This document shows positions 26,580 through 34,978 of a stretch of DNA of 64,000 nt, in pieces. The number at the start of each line of letters is the position of its first letter. The stretch's first letter is position 1. The notes beneath the pieces were generated by a model that saw only the letters and a program-made list of their open reading frames with translations, was not told where the DNA came from and did not search any database. Made by a program: the position numbers and the translations under genes. Source of the DNA: Paenibacillus physcomitrellae (GTDB lineage Bacteria > Bacillota > Bacilli > Paenibacillales > Paenibacillaceae); assembly GCF_002240225.1 (NCBI RefSeq), contig NZ_CP022584.1, positions 2,248,501-2,312,500 on the forward strand. The letters run 5' to 3'.

Positions 26580-27725
26580 TCATTCTTTAGTCAAATGATC
26601 AACGGCTTCAGCCGCTGCATCATGAAACGTTGTTCTAAGCCCTGTTAGATCCTGCTGCCTTCCAAAATGAACACGATTCGTCATAAGCACTGCGGCCATC
26701 CCACGCTGCGGATCCATATAAAGACTGGTTCCCGTAAATCCGGTATGTCCAAAAGAAAGATCAGAAAGCCGGCTTCCGGACACGTCATAGCGGTTTCCTT
26801 TGAGCACCCAGCCAAGACCACGGTTTGCCGGATCCAAACCGTTTCCCTGCCTCTTTTGTGCTTCGTTGATGACAAAACGAGACAAAATCGGTTTCCCTTC
26901 AAACTGTGTTTGTTCAGGCTCAAGCCATAGCTGGGCGTACTTCAACAAATCAGGGCAGGTGGCGAACAAGCCGGCATGTCCGCTGATCCCACCCAGAGCC
27001 CGGGCGTTCTCATCATGTACGATGCCTGTCCAGAAACCACCAAGCTTCTCGTTCCATTCTGTCGAGGCAATTCGAAACCTTAAGTCCGGGGACGGGCAAA
27101 AGCAGCTTTCCTTCATTTCAAGTGGAGAAAAAAGATACATTCGGGCCGCTTCGTTGATAGAAGTACCCAAGAGCCTCTCTGCGATAACTCCCAGCAAAAT
27201 GAACCCCAAGTCGCTGTATACGGTCTCCGGACCACTAAACTCGACTTTATTCCCCAGGAAATGCAGGATCTGCTCCAGGTTCCAGGAGCTGCAGTGGAAA
27301 TTCCACGTAGGCGGCAGCCCTGCCGTATGGCTTAGCAGCTGCCGTACCGTAATCCGGCTGCTTTCCGGGCTATTCAGCTCGGGAATATAAATGGAGGCCC
27401 GGTCATCCAAATCCAGCTTTCCCTGCTCCCACAACATCAGGATTAGCGGAAGGGTGACCGTCACCTTGGTCAGCGAAGCGCAGTCATACAGGGTATGAAT
27501 CCCTGTATGACGTTCCTTTTCTCCTGCCTCGGCCAACCCGACTGCATAATATAGACAACCCTCTTTATAGCGGATGCCCGCTACACCTCCCGGAATCAAT
27601 CCCTCCTGAACAGCATCTCGAAGCGGCTGCCAAATGCCCCGGAAACGCTCTCTGTAATCCGGCCCCCATGCCGTGCCGAGAGCCTCCCACTCCTCGTACC
27701 GTTCGCCCGGATCATGCTTCTTCAT
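26580..27725 (-). CDS. amiE: Serine beta-lactamase-fold hydrolase, AmiE (YbbE)-like
   Basis: A 381-residue class C beta-lactamase-fold hydrolase with SxxK at S84-K87 (ASLTK), a Tyr motif YSDLGFILLG where YSN is usual, and an HTGFTG box in place of KTG. B. subtilis YbbE/AmiE, an N-acetylmuramyl-L-alanine amidase in the mur operon, is of this fold as I recall, and this gene sits next to namZ as there. No signal peptide is evident. Start at the ATG at 27725 overlaps namZ by 14 bases; no clear ribosome site is seen, suggesting coupling. An upstream start at 27773 is possible. Confidence 0.75.
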   Translation of the reverse strand: MKKHDPGERYEEWEALGTAWGPDYRERFRGIWQPLRDAVQEGLIPGGVAGIRYKEGCLYYAVGLAEAGEKERHTGIHTLYDCASLTKVTVTLPLILMLWEQGKLDLDDRASIYIPELNSPESSRITVRQLLSHTAGLPPTWNFHCSSWNLEQILHFLGNKVEFSGPETVYSDLGFILLGVIAERLLGTSINEAARMYLFSPLEMKESCFCPSPDLRFRIASTEWNEKLGGFWTGIVHDENARALGGISGHAGLFATCPDLLKYAQLWLEPEQTQFEGKPILSRFVINEAQKRQGNGLDPANRGLGWVLKGNRYDVSGSRLSDLSFGHTGFTGTSLYMDPQRGMAAVLMTNRVHFGRQQDLTGLRTTFHDAAAEAVDHLTKE

Positions 27726-28881
27726 ATAAGAGATACGGGCGGCGGATCTCCCGCCACTGTTCACTGTCCGCACGCCAGCCGTTCAGGATAGACCGCAGTC
27801 CCTCGAGATCGGCTGCTCTCAGCCTGACCTCGGCGGTACCGCTTAGAATATCAATAAAAAGTTTACCGTCTTCCCTGCCTCGCCACTCCAGCTTCTCCGG
27901 ATGCAGCCGTAAAATCTGATGGAGCAGTGACAGCCCGCTTTCTACAGCTCTAAAGCTGTCACGATCCGACACATAAGTCATAATTCCGTTGCAAAGTTCC
28001 CCGGCATATTTATGGAAAGAGGGAGTAAAGGTTACCGGATGATAGTGCACCCCCGGGAGGTTTAAGTCCGCCATCATTTCTGCCAGCTTCCGATGGTCCA
28101 GCCACGGGGCTCCGATCATCTCAAAGGGTCTGGTCGTTCCACGGCCCTCCGACAGATTGGTACCTTCAAACAGGCAATTTCCCCCGTATATACGAACCGT
28201 TTCCATACTCGGCATGTTCGGAGACGGCATAATCCAGGGCAGCCCCGTATCCGGAAACTCCATGGACCGATTCCATCCTTCAAGAGGAATCACTTCCAAA
28301 CGGCAAGGCTTCTCCATTTGGCCGTTTACAAGACGCGCAAACTCTCCGATCGTCATTCCGGTAAGAATCGGCATCCGCCAGGCACCAACCATCGATTCAA
28401 ACTCTTCCTCCAATATACCTCCCTCAACCCGGTTCCCTCCGAGAGGATTAGGGCGATCCAGCACCAACAGCTCCACTCCGTAATCTGCGCAGGCCTCCAT
28501 CACATAAACAAGTGTCGTCAAATAAGTATAGAACCTGACACCCAAATCCTGGATGTCATAGACGATCGCGTCCAGATTTTTCAAGCTTTCGGCGGTTGGC
28601 CTTCGGTTTGTCCCGTAAAGACTATATACCGGCAAGTCATATTCCGCATCCATTTCATCTTCAAACAGTACGCCCGCCTGTTTCTCATTCCGTAAACCAT
28701 GCTCACAAGCAAAAAATGCAGTGAGCTGGCCCCCTTTTACGTTTCGGCAAAGATCAATCGTTGACCGGAAGCTGGAATCAATGCCCGTCGGATTGGTCAA
28801 TAAAGCGAACCTTTTTCCATTCAAAAGCTTCGACCCTAGTCTTGTCAGTTGGTCAGCCCCGGTCTGAACGATTCCTGTCAT
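27712..28881 (-). CDS. namZ: NamZ-type exo-beta-N-acetylmuramidase (DUF1343)
   Basis: A 389-residue DUF1343 protein like B. subtilis YbbC/NamZ, which trims N-acetylmuramic acid from the non-reducing end of peptidoglycan fragments. Family segments include LLTNPTG, ACEHGLR with the conserved Glu-His, VYDIQDLGVRFYTY, LVLDRPNPLGG and the EGTNLSEGRGTTRPFE signature. No signal peptide is seen, although B. subtilis NamZ is reported as secreted, so location is open. It heads the minus-strand salvage operon, behind a near-consensus promoter containing a candidate repressor site. Confidence 0.92.
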   Translation of the reverse strand: MTGIVQTGADQLTRLGSKLLNGKRFALLTNPTGIDSSFRSTIDLCRNVKGGQLTAFFACEHGLRNEKQAGVLFEDEMDAEYDLPVYSLYGTNRRPTAESLKNLDAIVYDIQDLGVRFYTYLTTLVYVMEACADYGVELLVLDRPNPLGGNRVEGGILEEEFESMVGAWRMPILTGMTIGEFARLVNGQMEKPCRLEVIPLEGWNRSMEFPDTGLPWIMPSPNMPSMETVRIYGGNCLFEGTNLSEGRGTTRPFEMIGAPWLDHRKLAEMMADLNLPGVHYHPVTFTPSFHKYAGELCNGIMTYVSDRDSFRAVESGLSLLHQILRLHPEKLEWRGREDGKLFIDILSGTAEVRLRAADLEGLRSILNGWRADSEQWREIRRPYLLYEEA

Positions 28882-28931
28882 TTGTAATCCCCCTCTCCAA
28901 CAAAGATATGGTAACTTTCTTTACACCGAAA

Positions 28932-28959
28932 ATTATAACAGTATAAAACAAAATTTCAA
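28932..28959 (-). promoter_or_regulatory. Promoter of the namZ operon
   Basis: On the minus strand: -35 TTGAAA (28954-28959), 16-base spacer, perfect -10 TATAAT (28932-28937), with a TGT extension just before the -10. It lies about 50 bases upstream of the namZ start. A candidate operator (28941-28959) overlaps the -35 and spacer, consistent with repression. Confidence 0.7.
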
Positions 28960-29119
28960 TATAAAATTTTACTTCAAAATTAACAACAAATTGCACGACA
29001 CAAAAACATATATATTAGAATCTATTTTATAATATAACCCTGATAAACCTTTATTTTATAGTGATTCTTAATATTTTTCATCCCGATAAGTAATTATTTT
29101 TTTGAAATTTTATTTTACA
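28941..29119. promoter_or_regulatory. Two divergent copies of TTGAAATTTTRTTTTA, candidate MurR operators
   Basis: One copy lies on the minus strand at 28941-28959 inside the namZ promoter; the other lies on the plus strand at 29102-29119 just before the murK promoter. The plus copy reads TGAAA-N7-TTACA, a near-palindrome of the form used by RpiR-family repressors. The two copies differ at one base in 16. The surrounding 28882-29202 gap is very AT-rich and holds no gene. Confidence 0.5.
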
Positions 29120-29130
29120 TAAATGGATTT

Positions 29131-29159
29131 TTGACTTATTCTATTAATGTATTGAAAAT
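29131..29159 (+). promoter_or_regulatory. Probable promoter of murK-murQ
   Basis: TTGACT (29131-29136), 17 bases, GAAAAT (29154-29159), 44 bases upstream of the murK ATG. The -35 is strong and the -10 weak. The candidate operator copy ends 11 bases before the -35. Confidence 0.45.
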
Positions 29160-29202
29160 GAATGTAAATTACATCTTATGTGATATCTGGAGCGGAGGGA
29201 CT

Positions 29203-30141
29203 ATGAGACACGTCATCGGAATAGATGGAGGCGGTACAAAAACCGAATTACAAGTGGCCGACCTAAGCGGGGATACGCTGATAACCCTTGGCGGGGGCTC
29301 CAGCAACGTAAAAGCGGTGGGGTTAAAGCGGGTATTGGAAGTCGTTCATCTTATGTTAGAAGAAATTTATAAAAAACACGGTCTCTTACCGAAAGACTGC
29401 ATAGGCATCTGCCTTGGACTAGCGGGCACCGAGCAACAGGATGAAAGAAACGTTGTTGCCTCCCATGTCCGCCATTACTTTGAGAAACAAGGCCATACGG
29501 ATATTGGAATCCAGGTTACAAACGATGCCGAAATCGCACTTGCGGCCGCTTTCGGGAAGAACCGAGGAGTGATGGCTATCAGCGGCACCGGATCCATCGT
29601 TTTCGGCATTGCCTCATCGGGAGAGCATCACCGCACTGGAGGATGGGGGCATCTGTTGGGGGATAAAGGAAGCGGCTATGAAATCGGCCTCTCCTCCCTT
29701 CAAGCCGTCATGTTAAGCTTCGATGGAGTAAAACCTCCAACCCTGCTTACCCCTTTCATCTTAAGAAAGTTAGGACTATCTGCTCCGCCGGAGCTTAGAA
29801 GCGTCATGTATCAATCCCACATCGAGAAGAAACATATCGCCGAGCTAGCCGAAGCCTGCATCCAAGCCGCCGAAGAACAGGATACAGCCGCTTTGCACAT
29901 CTTGTGCACGGCCGCTGAAGATTTAGCAGCTTTGACAGCGGCACTTCGCAGACAGGACCTCTCATTCTCTGGTGTCCCCCAAGGAGTAACGGGGTCGATC
30001 TTCAAACACTCTTCGTTATTCCTGAACTTTTATAAAGAACAGCTCGAGAAGCATTGCGGATCTGTCTCCATCATCCAAACCGAGCATCGACCTGTCTATG
30101 GAGCCGTGAATCTGGCGTTACGATTGAAGGAGGGACCATAA
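29203..30141 (+). CDS. murK: BadF/NAGK-family amino-sugar kinase, MurK-like
   Basis: A 312-residue ASKHA-fold kinase of the BadF/BadG/N-acetylglucosamine kinase family. Phosphate-1 loop IGIDGGGTKTELQVAD is at the N terminus, then CLGLAGTEQQ, NDAEIALAAAFG and the phosphate-2 loop AISGTGSIVFG. MurK enzymes phosphorylate MurNAc (and GlcNAc) at O6, producing the substrate of MurQ. Start at the ATG at 29203 follows GCGGAGGG; upstream in-frame ATGs lack a ribosome site. Its stop overlaps the murQ start by one base (TAATG). A cytoplasmic kinase is needed because the cluster's importer is ABC-type and does not phosphorylate. Confidence 0.88.
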   Translation: MRHVIGIDGGGTKTELQVADLSGDTLITLGGGSSNVKAVGLKRVLEVVHLMLEEIYKKHGLLPKDCIGICLGLAGTEQQDERNVVASHVRHYFEKQGHTDIGIQVTNDAEIALAAAFGKNRGVMAISGTGSIVFGIASSGEHHRTGGWGHLLGDKGSGYEIGLSSLQAVMLSFDGVKPPTLLTPFILRKLGLSAPPELRSVMYQSHIEKKHIAELAEACIQAAEEQDTAALHILCTAAEDLAALTAALRRQDLSFSGVPQGVTGSIFKHSSLFLNFYKEQLEKHCGSVSIIQTEHRPVYGAVNLALRLKEGP

Positions 30142-31055
30142 TGAAAGAACAATTGCATATGCTGGCGACCGAGCAGCAGAATCCGAATACTCGACATATT
30201 GACCGCCAGCCCCCGGAAGAAATGTTACGTCTGATCAATCAGGAGGACCATCTTGTTCCCCAAATCATCGAGCAATGTATCCCTGAAATTGCAAAAGCTG
30301 TCGTTGCCATTAGGGATGCCTTTGCCGCTGGCGGAAGACTGCTTTATTATGGAGCCGGAACAAGCGGGCGTTTAGGCATTCTGGATGCGGCAGAATGCCC
30401 GCCCACTTACGGAACGCCTCCCGAGCAAATCGTCGGGATGATTGCCGGCGGACAGCAGGCCATCCAGCATGCCGTGGAGGGCGCTGAAGATAATGAAGAG
30501 GCAGGCAGGATTGACGTAGAGCAGATGAAAGTGACCGCCTTGGACGTGGTCGTCGGCATATCGGCCAGCGGGCGTACCCCCTACGTGGTCGGCGCGATGA
30601 AGAAGGCATCCGAGCTCGGCTGCACCGTAGTGGGGATTGCCAATAACCGCAACTCTGTTATGAAGCAGATTGCTACCATCATGATCGAGGCCGAGGTAGG
30701 CCCAGAAGCGATCCTCGGCTCGACCCGAATGAAAGCCGGAACGGCACAGAAGCTCATTCTGAACATGTTGACCACTTCATCCATGATTCTCAGCGGCAAG
30801 GTATACGACAACCTGATGGTAGATATGCAGCCATCCAACCTAAAGCTTGTTGACCGGGCCAAACGTCTCATCGCTTTGGCCACTGGAGCGGATGACCATA
30901 CAATAGAGCAGGCCTACGAAGCCTCAGGCCGAAATATCAAAGCAGCTATCGTCATGATACAGTCCGACTCTCATCCCGATCAGGCCAGAACCCTACTGGT
31001 GCAGTCAGGCGGATTCGTCGAAGAGGCCATTCGAATGGCTCGGTCGGAGGTTTAG
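30141..31055 (+). CDS. murQ: N-acetylmuramic acid 6-phosphate etherase
   Basis: A 304-residue SIS-domain etherase that cleaves the lactyl ether of MurNAc 6-phosphate to GlcNAc 6-phosphate and D-lactate. The family block GAGTSGRLGILDAAECPPTYG includes the catalytic Glu (E85 here), followed by VVGISASGRTPYV and the LGSTRMKAGTAQKLILNMLTT region. Length matches characterised MurQ (about 300). ATG at 30141 overlaps the murK stop and has GAAGGAGGG upstream. With murK it forms the catabolic arm of the salvage cluster. No obvious terminator follows. Confidence 0.96.
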   Translation: MKEQLHMLATEQQNPNTRHIDRQPPEEMLRLINQEDHLVPQIIEQCIPEIAKAVVAIRDAFAAGGRLLYYGAGTSGRLGILDAAECPPTYGTPPEQIVGMIAGGQQAIQHAVEGAEDNEEAGRIDVEQMKVTALDVVVGISASGRTPYVVGAMKKASELGCTVVGIANNRNSVMKQIATIMIEAEVGPEAILGSTRMKAGTAQKLILNMLTTSSMILSGKVYDNLMVDMQPSNLKLVDRAKRLIALATGADDHTIEQAYEASGRNIKAAIVMIQSDSHPDQARTLLVQSGGFVEEAIRMARSEV

Positions 31056-31158
31056 AAGAACCCAGCTGTGTCCAAAGTCTCCCCGCCCATTTGTAGTGCC
31101 AAGTTCATCTATGCTATCCTTTTAATACAAATATTTAAGGCAAAGGAGGAGAGCGCTT

Positions 31159-31545
31159 ATGAGGCAACGCCGATTGGGTTTCAACCCTCTGAGGCTGCTG
31201 TGCTTGTTAGCGCTCTCCTTTGTCCTTTTCCTGACCCCTTCCCACAGCGCCGCGGCGGCTGCCGTTTCTTCGTTCACCTGGGTTCATCCGATTGCGGAAA
31301 CCAGTGACAGGACAGAATCCGAGGAAATGGAGAATTCCGTTCAGTTCCGTCCCGTTGTCCGCGCGTCCCTTCAGCATGTCCTCAAAGATACCCTGCGCTT
31401 TGCAGCGATGTTCCTGCTCATTCTATCTTTGCTGTGCTCCGCTTATCAGGCCTTATCTCTCATGGCCTTCCGCCCCATTATTTCAGGACGTATCAAACGA
31501 ATCATGCTCCACCCTGTTAAATTCACCTCCAGATTTGTGGTTTAA
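31159..31545 (+). CDS. Small exported/membrane protein of unknown function
   Basis: A 128-residue protein I do not recognise. It has a signal-peptide-like N terminus (positive residues, hydrophobic core about 12-27, possible AxA cleavage after SHSAAAA), a polar middle, a second membrane segment near residues 80-103, and a basic tail. AAGGAGG sits 9 bases before the ATG, which supports real translation. It lies between murQ and the potassium-transport genes; it resembles neither in sequence. B. subtilis khtTU are preceded by a small gene khtS, but I see no clear similarity to it. Confidence 0.6.
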   Translation: MRQRRLGFNPLRLLCLLALSFVLFLTPSHSAAAAAVSSFTWVHPIAETSDRTESEEMENSVQFRPVVRASLQHVLKDTLRFAAMFLLILSLLCSAYQALSLMAFRPIISGRIKRIMLHPVKFTSRFVV

Positions 31546-31731
31546 ATTCCTCTACAACCTATTCGGATGTTCCGGTATCCCGTTTAATGAAGCCCGATTT
31601 TGAAGCCAATTTTTTTGAAGGTATTCACGGGCCTGCCTTCATGCTGCCATTTTTCGAATTTCGATGCTGCACCTAAAGATATAAACGCTGGAACCGGAGG
31701 AATATAAACTTGAAACTGGAGGAAGATATAG

Positions 31732-32226
31732 ATGAATTTGAAGGAAACCGACCTGCCGGGTATCGGCAAGAAATTTGTGATAGCCACCCGCAGCGGCGAC
31801 AAGCTGGTGATTATCGTGCATGATGACGGAAGACGCGAGCTGTACCATTTTAATCATGACGATGCCGATGAAAGTATATCCATGGTTACGCTTGATGATG
31901 ACGAAGCGAGACATATCTCCGCTATTGTGGGCGGGATCACCTATAAGCCCAAAGCACTGGAAACTATTGAAGTGGCACTGGATGATTTGATCATTGAATG
32001 GTACCGCATTGAAAGCGGCTTTAAATGCATCGGGCTTTCCATTGGCGAATTAAATGTAAGACAACAAAGCGGTGCAACCATCATTGCCTTGATCGACCCT
32101 AAAAAAGGGAAAACCATCAATCCGGGTCCAGATGTCGTCATTACAGAAGGCACGCTGTTAGTTGCCCTGGGCGAACGCCAGCATCAGAAGCAGCTCCGTC
32201 AAGTCCTCTTGAACGGAGGCGGTTAA
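31732..32226 (+). CDS. khtT: KhtT-like TrkA-C (RCK_C) regulatory subunit of a K+/H+ antiporter
   Basis: A 164-residue cytoplasmic protein with an N-terminal domain and a C-terminal RCK_C/TrkA-C ligand-binding domain (about residues 75-160; GATIIALIDPKKGKTINPGPDVVITEGTLLV pattern). In B. subtilis KhtT gates the KhtU antiporter and responds to c-di-AMP and pH. GGAGG precedes the ATG; a second GGAGG and a TTG lie just upstream in another frame. The next gene starts one base after its stop, so the pair is coupled. Confidence 0.88.
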   Translation: MNLKETDLPGIGKKFVIATRSGDKLVIIVHDDGRRELYHFNHDDADESISMVTLDDDEARHISAIVGGITYKPKALETIEVALDDLIIEWYRIESGFKCIGLSIGELNVRQQSGATIIALIDPKKGKTINPGPDVVITEGTLLVALGERQHQKQLRQVLLNGGG

Positions 32227-32227
32227 T

Positions 32228-33466
32228 TTGGACCATCTGATATTTGAAATCGGATTGGCTGTAGCTTTGATCGCCGTTGGGGGTTTCCTATCCGGCAAAC
32301 TCAAATTTTCGGTCGTTCCGTTCTACATCCTCATCGGCATGGCTGTCGGACCACATGCGGGTCAAATCTGGCATCTGGACTTTCGATTTATCGAAAGTGC
32401 GCCGTTGATTGAATTTATGGGCCGAATCGGTGTATTGTTTCTACTTTTCTATTTAGGATTGGAATTTTCGATAGGACGGCTGATCAAATCAGGAAAATCC
32501 ATTGCCGTTGGCGGAACCATTTACATTGTCATAAACTTTACGCTTGGACTTTTGTTTGGCTGGGGTGCCGGGTTCCCTCTTCAGGAAACGTTGGTCGTCG
32601 CCGGGATCACAACCATCTCTTCAAGCGCAATTGTGGCCAAGGTACTGGTTGACCTGAAACGAACGGCAAATCCTGAAACGGAAATGATCTTGGGGATCAT
32701 TATGTTCGAAGACGTTTTTCTCGCCGTTTATATATCTATCTTATCCGGTCTGGTGCTCAGCGGGTCAACCACCCTTGGGGGCGTGTTATTGTCGGCCCTG
32801 TTGGCTCTTGGCTTCATGCTGACGCTCCTGATTGTCGGTCGCAAAGCCGTGCCTTTGCTGAATAAATGGCTGAACGTTTCCAGCAATGAGCTGTTTGCCT
32901 TGATTATCTTTGCTTTGCTGTTCATCATAGCCGGTTTCTCGGAGACTATTCACGTTGCCGAAGCGATCGGTGCGCTGCTGGTTGGCCTGATTCTCGCCGA
33001 AACCGAGCACGTCCACCGAATAGAACGCCTGATCATTCCGTTTCGGGACTTTTTCGGGGCGATCTTCTTCTTCAGCTTTGGCCTCACCATCGACCCTCTC
33101 GCCCTGGGAGGCGCCTTGTGGTATTCGCTTGGAGCGGTAATCGTGACTTTAATCGGCAACTTTATAGCAGGCATGATTGCCGGACGGAGCGCCGGCCTAT
33201 CCGCTAAAGCTTCCTCCAATATTGGTTTAACGATCGTATCGCGGGGAGAATTCTCAATCATTGTCGCCAATTTGGGCAAAGCCGGCGGTCTTCTGCCGCT
33301 GATCCAGCCCTTTGCGGCTCTGTATGTGCTGATTCTGGCGATTCTCGGACCGCTTCTCACCAAAGAAAGCAAACATGTTTATAAGCTGCTGAACCGGATC
33401 TTCAAATGGGAGAAACGAAATCGGACGGAGGAGAAAGCAGCCTTAGGCGATGAACCAGCCGGCTAA
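32228..33466 (+). CDS. khtU: KhtU-like CPA2 cation/proton antiporter
   Basis: A 412-residue CPA2-family antiporter with about 12-13 membrane segments. Segments such as MGRIGVLFLLFYLGLEFS and GIIMFEDVFLAVYI (acidic residues on the ion path) and IGLTIVSRGEFSIIVANLG are typical. With KhtT it should export K+ in exchange for protons. A TTG start at 32228 is used; GGAGG lies 8 bases upstream, inside the end of khtT. The C terminus is short and charged, without an attached RCK domain, consistent with the separate KhtT subunit. Confidence 0.9.
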   Translation: MDHLIFEIGLAVALIAVGGFLSGKLKFSVVPFYILIGMAVGPHAGQIWHLDFRFIESAPLIEFMGRIGVLFLLFYLGLEFSIGRLIKSGKSIAVGGTIYIVINFTLGLLFGWGAGFPLQETLVVAGITTISSSAIVAKVLVDLKRTANPETEMILGIIMFEDVFLAVYISILSGLVLSGSTTLGGVLLSALLALGFMLTLLIVGRKAVPLLNKWLNVSSNELFALIIFALLFIIAGFSETIHVAEAIGALLVGLILAETEHVHRIERLIIPFRDFFGAIFFFSFGLTIDPLALGGALWYSLGAVIVTLIGNFIAGMIAGRSAGLSAKASSNIGLTIVSRGEFSIIVANLGKAGGLLPLIQPFAALYVLILAILGPLLTKESKHVYKLLNRIFKWEKRNRTEEKAALGDEPAG

Positions 33467-33575
33467 GGCCTAGCTCAATACAGTTCCAGAACAATTCAAT
33501 TTATTCAGCTCCTGAATAAATAAGCTCCTGAAGTTTCTGGATCCCGCTTCCTGCTCCGCCACTGGGAGGCTTATC

Positions 33576-33938
33576 ATGGATACATTCCCGAATCCGGGTG
33601 AACTTTCCCCGATCGAAGCTTTGGAGACAACGGACGGCGAACCATTCATAGGGTTCATCTTTGTTGTAGCCGTTCTACTCTTCGTTTATATTTGCATGAT
33701 CAAAAAGGCAGGCTTCGCCGCCCCCAAAACGGCGCGCATCTACTGCCACCAGCATACTGAGGTCGCTTTAGCAATCAAACAAAGGTTAAACCGCGAGGCC
33801 CGGTTAATTTCTCCACCGTCACAATCAGGCTCCAAAGCCCTGCTCTGCTGCGACACCAACCGGCTCGAAATCACCAGGCTTGCGGCCGTGGCTAAGCTGG
33901 CTGACCCGGCTTGCGATATCGAAATAACCGACTATTGA
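33576..33938 (+). CDS. Small single-span membrane protein, unknown
   Basis: A 120-residue protein with a short acidic N terminus, one strong membrane segment (about residues 25-42) and a soluble C-terminal half (about 55-120). The C-terminal half contains three cysteines and alternating helix/strand-like stretches. I do not recognise the family. GGGAGG lies 6 bases before the ATG. It is 110 bases after khtU, with a 9-bp inverted repeat TTTATTCAG/CTGAATAAA (33500-33520) between them, and is followed by a strong terminator, so it could be the last gene of the khtTU transcript. Confidence 0.55.
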   Translation: MDTFPNPGELSPIEALETTDGEPFIGFIFVVAVLLFVYICMIKKAGFAAPKTARIYCHQHTEVALAIKQRLNREARLISPPSQSGSKALLCCDTNRLEITRLAAVAKLADPACDIEITDY

Positions 33939-33986
33939 GTTCACGTCGTTCTAACTCTGTTAGAAACAAGTTGACAGAAACAAATC

Positions 33987-34038
33987 AAAACACGCTTGCT
34001 TGGGCCGATAGCCGTGCTTCAAGCAAGCGTGTTTTTTG
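33987..34038. terminator. Strong, probably bidirectional terminator
   Basis: AAAACACGCTTGCTTG pairs with CAAGCAAGCGTGTTTT, with A and T runs on the two sides. It separates the plus-strand khtTU unit from the minus-strand metallophosphoesterase gene and can serve both. Confidence 0.85.
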
Positions 34039-34081
34039 GGGGGAAATGTACTTTGGAGCTTATATCCTTAAATTATTATCT

Positions 34082-34972
34082 TTACATCTTTATCTTACTG
34101 CCAGTATCAACACGGTATTGCGCTGCTTCAATCCACTGGCCCGCGGCAAAATCCCGCCCTTTAACCCGAACATGATCCGGATAAACCTCGACAAAAAATC
34201 CCTGACTCCCGGCCTTATGTTCATCTTCATCCGTCCACAAGTAAGCCACGGAGGCTGCGTTTAACATATGAGGCAGCTGCCCGCTTCCGCCGTCGAAATG
34301 GCAGTTGGGCGCTTCCATCTCCCAGTGAGTATGTCCGGTGAACAGAATAACTTGCGGATGTTTGGCCAATACGGCCTTCAGCTCTTGATCTTCCGTCACC
34401 CCGTACCATTCCTGTGCTTCATAAGAGCCCGAGGTGGTATTCATCAAAGGCTGGTGCAGAAATACAAAAACCGGCTTCCCCTCTTCAGCCTGCTCTTCCA
34501 GCTTTAGGTCCAGCCATTCAAGCTGCTCCGCCGATAAAGAGCAAAAGGTCATTAAACCCTTTTCCGTTCCCAGAAAAATAAAATGATGCCCCTTGATCCA
34601 ATGGTCATGGTAAGGCCCCGGCATAGCCGTTGCGGCCAGAAATTTATCCAGACGGTCCGGCCAGACGCCGATTCCCAGACCCACATCATGGTTGCCCGTG
34701 GTGGATATAGGAAGGGGCAGCGTCCCGGCATGACGTCTCCAAATACGCTGCCATTCTTCATATTCCAGAGGAGAACCGTGATCGGTAACGTCTCCGACGT
34801 GCATGATTCCGTCCGTATCCGGCGCCTGTTCGGCAATATCCAGCAGCGCACGTTCCAGATTTTTATTGTAGGTATGACCGGGATCTTCCGTCACATGGGT
34901 ATCGGTTATGACCTGAAAGGATAATAGAGGTCCTCCGTCTGCTCCAGCTGGATGGTTCGTTCTATCTATCAT
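34082..34972 (-). CDS. Calcineurin-like metallophosphoesterase
   Basis: A 296-residue two-metal phosphoesterase with all family motifs: TDTH (D24, H26), HVGDVTDHG, TTGNHD and TGHTHWE. No signal peptide is seen, so it should act in the cytoplasm. Likely substrates are phosphomono- or diesters. It lies 7 bases after the SMR transporter gene and in the same transcript as a UgpB-like importer and a HAD phosphatase, which suggests hydrolysis of an imported phosphodiester. That role is inference; many family members have unrelated substrates. Confidence 0.88.
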   Translation of the reverse strand: MIDRTNHPAGADGGPLLSFQVITDTHVTEDPGHTYNKNLERALLDIAEQAPDTDGIMHVGDVTDHGSPLEYEEWQRIWRRHAGTLPLPISTTGNHDVGLGIGVWPDRLDKFLAATAMPGPYHDHWIKGHHFIFLGTEKGLMTFCSLSAEQLEWLDLKLEEQAEEGKPVFVFLHQPLMNTTSGSYEAQEWYGVTEDQELKAVLAKHPQVILFTGHTHWEMEAPNCHFDGGSGQLPHMLNAASVAYLWTDEDEHKAGSQGFFVEVYPDHVRVKGRDFAAGQWIEAAQYRVDTGSKIKM

Positions 34973-34978
34973 AATCGA

